A stretch of 10,369 nt of DNA from Clostridia bacterium. Lineage in GTDB: Bacteria > Bacillota > Clostridia > Oscillospirales > Butyricicoccaceae. The DNA is taken from NCBI GenBank assembly GCA_017396925.1, contig JAFQKM010000095.1, positions 1 to 10,369 of the forward strand, given 5' to 3'. A model generated the notes under the pieces. It saw only the letters and a program-made list of their open reading frames with translations, had not been told where the DNA came from and ran no database searches. Of the stretch, positions 5,595 to 10,369 are shown in pieces (position 1 is the first letter of the stretch; every line of letters begins with the position of its first letter). The translations under genes were made by a program, and so were the position numbers.

Positions 5595-5737
5595 CCCCAG
5601 AAAATCTATGATTTTCCGGGGGCCCCATCTGATTTCATAGATTTCGGTCGGCAAAGCCTTCCGAAATCGGCGCCGAACTGTCGGCGCGGCCCAGAAGGGC
5701 CGTATAGCAGAAAATCTATGATTTTCCGGGGGCCCCA
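5595..5737 (-). repeat. Structured repeat E3 (inverted copy) with a partial second unit
   Basis: Read on the minus strand, H1 (GCGCCGA/TCGGCGC, 5687-5670), H2 (GATTTCGG/CCGAAATC, 5668-5640, with inner GGC/GCC) and H3 (CCCC-GAAAATC/GATTTTC-GGGG, 5622-5595) follow in the E1/E2 order. They share the linkers CCGATTT, AAATCTATGAAAT and GGGGCCCCC with E1. An extra hairpin CGGCCC/GGGCCG (5687-5702) precedes it. A 30-bp segment covering H3 is repeated exactly at 5598-5627 and 5708-5737, so a fragment of a second unit lies upstream. No duplicated gene tail is visible here. Confidence 0.75.
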
Positions 5738-5780
5738 AACATTTCAAGCAACAAATGGCAGAGATCAACTGATTTTTGCC

Positions 5781-5789
5781 TGGTAATAT
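5781..5789 (+). promoter_or_regulatory. Candidate extended -10 promoter for pnp
   Basis: TGG-TAATAT matches an extended -10 element and would start transcription near 5796, just before the long leader hairpin. There is no good -35 box. Cotranscription from rpsO is also possible. Confidence 0.4.
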
Positions 5790-5807
5790 AAGCCTCTGGA
5801 CTTGGGC

Positions 5808-5860
5808 TTTAGCAGTTGAACATGGGCAGGACAGGCTCCCGGCTTTGTTCAAGTGCTAAA
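5808..5860 (+). promoter_or_regulatory. Long stem-loop in the pnp leader
   Basis: TTTAGCA-G-TTGAACA (5808-5822) pairs with TGTTCAA-G-TGCTAAA (5846-5860), a 14-bp stem with one G-G mismatch. An alternative stem, CCCGG (5838-5842) with CCGGG (5862-5866), is incompatible with it. In E. coli, RNase III cuts a pnp leader stem and PNPase then represses its own mRNA, so an analogous autoregulatory role is plausible but unproven. Confidence 0.5.
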
Positions 5861-5900
5861 ACCGGGTCCATACAAATCACACTAAGAAAGGTGGACAACA

Positions 5901-8024
5901 ATGGTTACACATGCAACATTCCCCAAGCACAGAGTGTTCGAGACCGAGCTGGCCGGCCGTACCCTGAAGGTCGAGATCGGCAAGGTTGCCGGCCTGGCCA
6001 ACGGCGCTGCCCTGGTCTATTTCGGCGACACAACCGTTCTGTGCACAGCCACAATGGCGAAGGCTCCCAGAGACGGCATCGATTTCTTCCCTCTGGGCGT
6101 TGACTACGAAGAGCGTCTGTACGCTGTCGGCCGCATCCCCGGCTCCTTCATGCGCCGCGAGGGCCGCGCAAGCGAGAAGGCCACACTGGCTTCCCGTATG
6201 ATCGACAGACAGATCCGTCCCTTCTTCCCCTCCGACATGCGCAACGATGTCACCATCATGTGCACAGTCCTGTCGGTCAACCACGATCATTCCCCCGAAG
6301 TCGCCGCTATGATCGGCACATCGGTCGCCCTGTCCATTTCGGATATTCCCTGGAACGGCCCCATCGTCGGCCTGCAGATGGGCTATGCCAACGGCGAATA
6401 CATCATCTGCCCCAACAGCGAGCAGCGTAAGGAAAGCATCCTGACCCTGACCGTCGCCGGCTCTGCCGAGAAGGTCGTTATGATCGAGGCCGGTGCCGAC
6501 CAGTTCCCCGACGACATGATGCTGACCGCCATCGCCAAGGGCCACGAAGAGATCAAGCGCCTGGTTTCCTGGGTTGCCGAAATCCAGAAGGAATGCGGCC
6601 TCGAGAAGGCAACATATCCCTCCATGCAGCTGCCCGAAGAGATGTTCGAGGCTGTCAAGGGCTACGCTATGATGCGTGTCAAGGAAGCCGTCGACACCGA
6701 CGACAAGACCGTCCGTGACGCCCGTATCGCCGAGATCCAGGCCGACGTCATGGAGCACTTCGCCGAAGAGTATCCCGACAGCGAGGCTCTGCTGGGCGAG
6801 TGCATGTACAAGCTGCAGAAGTATGTCGTACGCCGCCTGATCCTCGACGAGAACAAGCGCGTCGACGGCCGTGATCTGGTTTCGGTCCGCCCCCTGGCTG
6901 CCGAAGTCGGCGTTATTCCCCGTGTCCATGGCTCCGGTCTGTTCACCAGAGGCCAGACACAGGTCCTGTCCATCGCTACACTGGGCACACTGCGTGACGC
7001 TCAGGAGCTGGATACCACATTTGAAGAGACCGAAAAGCGCTATATGCACCACTACAACTTCCCCGGCTACTCGGTCGGCGAAGCCAAGCCCGTCCGCAGC
7101 CCCGGCCGCCGCGAGATCGGCCACGGCGCACTGGCTGAAAAGTCTCTGATCCCCGTACTTCCCTCCGTCGAGGAGTTCCCCTATGCCATCCGCGTTGTCT
7201 CTGAGGTCGTTTCCTCCAACGGTTCCACATCTCAGGGTTCTGTCTGCGGTTCCACACTGGCTCTGATGGACGCCGGTGTTCCCATCAAGGCTCCCGTAGC
7301 CGGCATCTCCTGCGGTCTGGTCACCGAGGGCGATCGCCACATCACCTTCACCGATATCCAGGGCATCGAAGACTTCTTCGGCGACATGGACTTTAAGGTT
7401 GCCGGTACCTACAAGGGTATCACATCCATCCAGGTCGACATCAAGAACGACGGTCTGACCCTGCAGATCATTGCCGAGGCCTTTGAGAAGACCCGCAATG
7501 CCCGCAAGGAGATCCTGGACGAGATCATGCTGAAGGCCATTGCCGAGCCCAGAGCCGAGCTGAGCGAGTTTGCGCCCAAGATGCTGCGCATGAGCATCGA
7601 TCCCGACAAGATCCGCGAGGTCATCGGTAAGGGCGGTTCGGTCATCCAGAAGATCACCGGCGAGACCAACACCAAGATCGACATCGAGGACGACGGTTCG
7701 GTCTGCATCGCAGCCATCAACTCTGCCGATGCCGAGCGCGCCAAGAAGATGATCGAGGCCATTGCCAAGGATCCCGAGATCGGCGATCTGTTCTACGGTA
7801 AGGTCACACGCATCATGACCTTCGGTGCCTTTGTCGAGTTCGCACCCGGCAAGGAAGGTCTGATCCACATCTCCAAGCTGGAAGACAGACGTGTCGGCAA
7901 GGTCGAAGACGTTCTGAACATCGGCGACGAGACATGGGTCAAGGTCATCGAGATCGACGAAAAGGGCAGAATCAACCTGTCCCGCAAGGACGCTCTGAAG
8001 GAGATCGCCGAGAAGGGCGAATAA
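5901..8024 (+). CDS. pnp: Polyribonucleotide nucleotidyltransferase (PNPase)
   Basis: The 707-residue protein is a full-length PNPase, the trimeric 3'-to-5' phosphorolytic exoribonuclease of mRNA decay. It has the first RNase PH core (about 10-145), a helical domain (about 240-320), the second, catalytic RNase PH core (about 325-550), a KH domain with the GxxG-type IGKGGSVIQKITG (about 571-583) and a C-terminal S1 domain (about 628-695, GKVTRIMTFGAFVEF, GLIHISKL). AAAGGTGG at 5887-5894 precedes the ATG by 6 nt. It follows rpsO and precedes an M16 peptidase, as in many Firmicutes. The long antisense reading frame over it is a codon-bias shadow. Confidence 0.97.
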   Translation: MVTHATFPKHRVFETELAGRTLKVEIGKVAGLANGAALVYFGDTTVLCTATMAKAPRDGIDFFPLGVDYEERLYAVGRIPGSFMRREGRASEKATLASRMIDRQIRPFFPSDMRNDVTIMCTVLSVNHDHSPEVAAMIGTSVALSISDIPWNGPIVGLQMGYANGEYIICPNSEQRKESILTLTVAGSAEKVVMIEAGADQFPDDMMLTAIAKGHEEIKRLVSWVAEIQKECGLEKATYPSMQLPEEMFEAVKGYAMMRVKEAVDTDDKTVRDARIAEIQADVMEHFAEEYPDSEALLGECMYKLQKYVVRRLILDENKRVDGRDLVSVRPLAAEVGVIPRVHGSGLFTRGQTQVLSIATLGTLRDAQELDTTFEETEKRYMHHYNFPGYSVGEAKPVRSPGRREIGHGALAEKSLIPVLPSVEEFPYAIRVVSEVVSSNGSTSQGSVCGSTLALMDAGVPIKAPVAGISCGLVTEGDRHITFTDIQGIEDFFGDMDFKVAGTYKGITSIQVDIKNDGLTLQIIAEAFEKTRNARKEILDEIMLKAIAEPRAELSEFAPKMLRMSIDPDKIREVIGKGGSVIQKITGETNTKIDIEDDGSVCIAAINSADAERAKKMIEAIAKDPEIGDLFYGKVTRIMTFGAFVEFAPGKEGLIHISKLEDRRVGKVEDVLNIGDETWVKVIEIDEKGRINLSRKDALKEIAEKGE

Positions 8025-8050
8025 TTTCCCCAGAATCCGGAAATACTCAA

Positions 8051-8083
8051 GGGCGAGCGTATATGCGCTCGCCCTTTTCTTTA
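8051..8083 (+). terminator. Terminator of pnp
   Basis: GGGCGAGCG (8051-8059) pairs with CGCTCGCCC (8066-8074) and TTTTCTTT follows, 27 bp after the pnp stop. It should separate pnp from the peptidase gene. Confidence 0.9.
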
Positions 8084-8100
8084 ATATTTGCAGTTGCCTT

Positions 8101-8156
8101 TGTAGGGGCCGATGACCACATCGGCCCGCGGGACGCAGTGGTCTGCGTCCCCTACA
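8101..8156. repeat. REP/MITE-like palindromic repeat
   Basis: TGTAGGGG (8101-8108) and CCCCTACA (8149-8156) are terminal inverted repeats enclosing two perfect hairpins: GGCCGATG/CATCGGCC around ACCA (8107-8126) and GGGACGCAG/CTGCGTCCC around TGGT (8130-8151). The two loops are reverse complements of each other (ACCA and TGGT). I see no target-site duplication. Repeats of this style are common in intergenic DNA of gut Clostridia. It is unrelated to the E1-E3 family. Confidence 0.8.
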
Positions 8157-8217
8157 GTCGAGCTGCTGCGAAAATACATCCTTTATTCGTCTTGTTTTAT
8201 CAAAGAAAGGATATATT

Positions 8218-9468
8218 ATGGTAGAAAAAATCACGCTGGACAACGGCGTTCGCATCGTACATGAGCGCCTGGAGCATCTGCGCTCCTGCGCACTGGGCCT
8301 GTGGGTCGAGAGCGGCTCCCGTCACGAGCCCGAAGCGCTGTGCGGCATTTCCCACTTCATCGAGCATATGATGTTCAAGGGCACCGAGACCCGCACCGCT
8401 GCCCAGCTGGCGGCCGATTTCGACGCCGTCGGCGGTCAGGTCAATGCCTTCACCACCAAGGAACAGACCTGCTATTACTGCCGCACACTGGGCGAATACC
8501 TGCCCCGTGCCGCCGAGCTGCTGTGTGATATGTACTTCAACTCGAAGTTCGACGACGAGGCTGCCGAGCTGGAGCGCGGCGTCATCTGTGAAGAGATCGA
8601 TATGTACGAGGATACCCCCGACGATCTGGTCAACGAAGAGCTGTTTTCGGCCATCTACAGCGGCTATAAGCTGGGCCGTCCCATTCTGGGCACCAAGGAA
8701 AGCCTGGCCGGCATCAGGGGTTCCACCCTCAAGGCCTATGTCGAGCAGAACTACACCCCCGAAAACACCATCATCTCCCTCTGCGGCAGCTATACCGATC
8801 AGGATCTGCAGCAGCTGATCGAGGTCTTTTCCAAAATGGAGCGCAAGGCCGCGCCCCGCATCGAAGAGACCGAATACCAGACCTGCTTCACCCTCAAGCA
8901 GAAGGACATCGAGCAGAACCATCTGGAGATCGCCTTCCCCGGCCTGCCGGTCGGCCACGAGCGCCGCTATGATATGCAGGTCCTCAACGCCATTCTGGGC
9001 GGCGGCATGTCGTCCCGCCTGTTCCAGCGTGTCCGCGAGCAGAACGGCCTGTGCTATACCGTCTACAGTTTCTGCACCGCCTATATCCGGACCGGCGTCT
9101 GCGGCATCTATGTCGGCACCTCCCGCGAGACCGAGCTCAAGGCCATCGAGCTGATCCTGCAGGTCATCCGCGAGATCCTCGAGCAGGGCATCACACAGGA
9201 GGAACTGGAGCGCACGGTCACCCAGCTCAAGTCGAGCGTTCTCATGAGCCTCGAGAGCACTTCGTCGCGCATGAGCACCATCGCCCGCAACGAGATGACC
9301 TATGGCCGCGCCATCACCGAAGACGAGGTCTCGGCCGGCTTCGACGCCGTCACCTGCGAGAGCGTCCTCGATATGGCCAAGCAGATTTTCGATATGGACA
9401 GAATGTCCTTCTCGGCCGTCGGCAAGATCCGAAGCGCTGAAGAATACCGAAAGGCCCTCGGCCTGTAA
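8218..9468 (+). CDS. M16 family zinc metallopeptidase (processing-peptidase-like, MlpA/YmxG type)
   Basis: The 416-residue protein is a cytoplasmic pitrilysin-family peptidase related to mitochondrial processing peptidase. The inverted zinc motif HFIEH (His46, Glu49, His50) is intact, with the third zinc-ligand Glu in RGVICEEIDMYED (Glu126, about 76 residues later). The C-terminal M16 domain has the usual SRLFQRVREQNGLCYTVYS (about 266-284), with the conserved Arg and Tyr. AGAAAGG at 8204-8210, 7 nt before the ATG, sets the start. Position after pnp matches mlpA (ymxG) of Bacillus. There the protein affects expression of secreted proteases; its natural substrate here is unknown. No promoter is clear. 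Confidence 0.94.
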   Translation: MVEKITLDNGVRIVHERLEHLRSCALGLWVESGSRHEPEALCGISHFIEHMMFKGTETRTAAQLAADFDAVGGQVNAFTTKEQTCYYCRTLGEYLPRAAELLCDMYFNSKFDDEAAELERGVICEEIDMYEDTPDDLVNEELFSAIYSGYKLGRPILGTKESLAGIRGSTLKAYVEQNYTPENTIISLCGSYTDQDLQQLIEVFSKMERKAAPRIEETEYQTCFTLKQKDIEQNHLEIAFPGLPVGHERRYDMQVLNAILGGGMSSRLFQRVREQNGLCYTVYSFCTAYIRTGVCGIYVGTSRETELKAIELILQVIREILEQGITQEELERTVTQLKSSVLMSLESTSSRMSTIARNEMTYGRAITEDEVSAGFDAVTCESVLDMAKQIFDMDRMSFSAVGKIRSAEEYRKALGL

Positions 9469-9472
9469 GCAG

Positions 9473-9503
9473 AAAAGACCACTCTTTGGAGTGGTCTTTT
9501 TAG
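9473..9503 (+). terminator. Terminator of the M16 peptidase gene
   Basis: AAAAGACCACTC (9473-9484) pairs with GAGTGGTCTTTT (9489-9500) around TTTG, starting 4 bp after the stop. The T-tract is part of the stem and continues for one base. Confidence 0.9.
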
Positions 9504-9586
9504 TTTGGGTTTCGAAATATATGCAAAAATGCAGATTTATGTGAAACTGCACAAGAAAAATCGTATAGTTTTTTGGAAGAAACTTC

Positions 9587-9615
9587 TTGTGTATCACTTT
9601 TCATTTGGTTATAAT
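9587..9615 (+). promoter_or_regulatory. Promoter of the candidate small RNA
   Basis: TTGTGT (9587-9592), a 17-nt spacer and a perfect TATAAT (9610-9615) predict a start near 9622. No gene with a ribosome binding site follows before the terminator at 9846-9894. Confidence 0.6.
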
Positions 9616-9621
9616 ATAGAA

Positions 9622-9894
9622 AAGATGACGGCAGAGATGCAGAGTTCTATTGAACTTTAACCAAAAAACTGTTTAACGTCAAAATGTATATTTTTTAATT
9701 TCCGAACAAGTGACCGGGCGGGACCTGCAGTGCCAACGGAGAGGCGGCAAGCTCTCCGGTGTCCATCCGTTTCGTTTTTCTTTCTTCTTTATCGGGACGG
9801 ACACACCACCACAGGCTACAGTTTCCTGTAAGGTCATATCGTAAGCGGCATGTATCGATCGGGCGGCAAAACGATCCATACATGCCGTTTTATT
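9622..9894 (+). ncRNA. Candidate structured small RNA of unknown family
   Basis: A 270-nt transcript is bounded by a promoter and a strong terminator, with no credible ORF. TGACC (9711-9715) and GGTCA (9832-9836) can close a multibranch region with three hairpins: CGGAGAG/CTCTCCG (9737-9758), GTGTCC-A-TCC with GGA-C-GGACAC (9759-9804, pyrimidine-rich loop) and ACAGG/CCTGT (9811-9829). The first hairpin and the terminator hairpin both expose the loop motif GCGGCAA. I do not recognise 6S, SRP, RNase P, tmRNA or a known riboswitch. It may be a trans-acting RNA, or an attenuated leader of the regulator gene downstream. Confidence 0.5.
9846..9894 (+). terminator. Strong terminator with a GGCGGCAAAA loop
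   Basis: CGGCATGTAT (9846-9855) pairs perfectly with ATACATGCCG (9878-9887). After one C-C mismatch GATCG pairs with CGATC, and TTTTATT follows. It ends the candidate RNA and isolates it from the regulator gene. Confidence 0.85.
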
Positions 9895-9942
9895 CTGTTG
9901 TCTGATCAATCGATGACGGTCTATGTATTTTATGTATGACCC

Positions 9943-9971
9943 TTGTTTAATCTATGGAAGCATGGTATAAT
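9943..9971 (+). promoter_or_regulatory. Promoter of the DtxR/MntR-type regulator
   Basis: TTGTTT (9943-9948), a 17-nt spacer and a perfect TATAAT (9966-9971) predict a start near 9978. Its -10 box lies within the first palindrome of the heptamer array, so a bound protein would block it. Confidence 0.65.
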
Positions 9972-10068
9972 ATCTGCATAAGCAGATATTATACAGATTG
10001 AATAAATGCCATTATACCATTACGGCGCTATGCGCCTATGGTATAATACGAGAACAGGAAAATTATAC
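9965..10068. promoter_or_regulatory. Array of five GTATAAT heptamers forming two palindromes (candidate operators)
   Basis: GTATAAT occurs at 9965-9971 and 10041-10047, and its complement ATTATAC at 9988-9994, 10011-10017 and 10062-10068. Centre-to-centre distances are 23, 23, 30 and 21 bp, close to whole helical turns. The first pair forms a perfect 13-bp inverted repeat around ATAA (9965-9994). Sites three and four form a 10-bp inverted repeat (10011-10020 with 10038-10047) with an inner GGCGC/GCGCC. The array spans the promoter and the untranslated leader of the regulator, which suggests autoregulation, though the motif is not the classical DtxR or MntR box. Confidence 0.55.
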
Positions 10069-10106
10069 AGGCTAACAAAAGCCGCAAGGCAACAGGAGGT
10101 GACATA

Positions 10107-10369
10107 TTGAAGATCCAGGAATCCGCTGAAAACTATCTGGAAGCCATTCTCGTCCTCAAGCAGGAAAAGGGGCAGATCCGTTCGATCGATATCGTGCGCC
10201 ATCTCGACTTCACCAAGCCCAGCGTCAGCCGTGCCGTCAATCTGCTTAAGACCAACGGCTATATCACGGTCGACAAGGAGGGCTGGATCGAGCTGACCGA
10301 TGCAGGCATGGAGATCGCCCATAAGGTCTACGAGCGCCACAGCTTCGTGTCGGCCTGGCTGACCGCCAT
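10107..10369 (+). CDS. DtxR/MntR family metal-dependent transcriptional regulator (5' part)
   Basis: The gene starts with TTG at 10107, 6 nt after a strong AGGAGGT (10094-10100), and runs off the window after 87 codons. The visible part begins KIQESAENYLEAILVLK, followed by a winged helix-turn-helix: IRSIDIVRHLDF, then the recognition helix TKPSVSRAVNLLKTNGYI, then the wing GWIELTDAGMEIAHKVYERH. These are the hallmarks of the IdeR/DtxR/MntR N-terminal domain, whose members bind Mn2+ or Fe2+ and repress or activate metal-uptake genes. The metal-binding dimerisation domain is only beginning at the edge, so metal preference cannot be judged. No better ATG is available in frame. Confidence 0.92.
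   Translation, partial: MKIQESAENYLEAILVLKQEKGQIRSIDIVRHLDFTKPSVSRAVNLLKTNGYITVDKEGWIELTDAGMEIAHKVYERHSFVSAWLTA

Noticed and set aside
5595..5737. A CRISPR array
   Set aside because: Only two copies of a 30-bp repeat with an 80-bp structured interval. They are part of the E3 element.
5877..8255. A 792-codon open frame antisense to pnp
   Set aside because: Its composition (Asp/Gly/Leu/Gln rich, no domain) is what the complement of NNC-biased codons gives. There is no ribosome binding site, and pnp is certain.
9625..9660. An 11-codon leader peptide in the candidate RNA
   Set aside because: It has an ATG and stop, but no ribosome binding site and starts only ~3 nt from the predicted transcript start.
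10011..10047. A second promoter using TATAAT at 10042-10047
   Set aside because: No acceptable -35 box lies 16-18 bp upstream. The hexamer is better explained as part of the heptamer array.

Overview
The window looks like chromosomal DNA from a fairly GC-rich member of the Clostridia, probably a gut-type Oscillospirales/Ruminococcaceae relative. The evidence is the Firmicutes gene order rpsO-pnp-M16 peptidase, strong GGAGG ribosome binding sites, GCC/ATC/GTC/GAC-rich codons and many short intergenic repeats. The genus cannot be fixed from the sequence alone.

Layout. 1-210: a terminator-like hairpin, then the leader of a CNNM/CorC-type membrane protein (211-1458, +). 1387-1660: a duplicated gene tail around a structured repeat (E1). 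1664-2423: a small minus-strand operon encoding a two-repeat DUF1508/YegP-like protein and an 84-residue helical protein of unknown function. 2438-3755: malic enzyme (minus) with a good promoter and terminator. 3793-4875: cytoplasmic-type L-asparaginase (+), followed by a second duplicated tail around a second repeat copy (E2, 4887-5073). 5141-9503: the translation/RNA-decay cluster rpsO, pnp and an M16 zinc peptidase. A third repeat copy (E3, inverted) lies between rpsO and pnp, and an unrelated REP/MITE-like palindrome lies between pnp and the peptidase. 9504-10106: a 600-bp non-coding stretch with a candidate structured small RNA and an array of five GTATAAT heptamers. 10107-end: the start of a DtxR/MntR-type metalloregulator with a TTG start, cut by the window edge.

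The most unusual feature is the E family. Three ~95-100-bp copies, each with three successive stem-loops whose arms covary, lie within about 4.2 kb. Two of them sit just after a gene's stop codon, and each is followed exactly at its GTGGGGAA end by a second, synonymously recoded copy of that gene's last ~24-28 codons. The offset between tail copies is 201 bp in one gene and 198 bp in the other, both multiples of three, so the second tail is in the frame of the parent gene. After the asparaginase the whole element is open in that frame. The pattern recalls in-frame palindromic elements and mobile elements that supply a replacement 3' end to their host gene. The mechanism is inference, and an assembly artefact from mixed strains must be excluded.

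The other genes are housekeeping: central carbon and nitrogen metabolism (malate to pyruvate, asparagine to aspartate), ribosome assembly and mRNA decay, protein processing, divalent-metal efflux and metal-responsive regulation.
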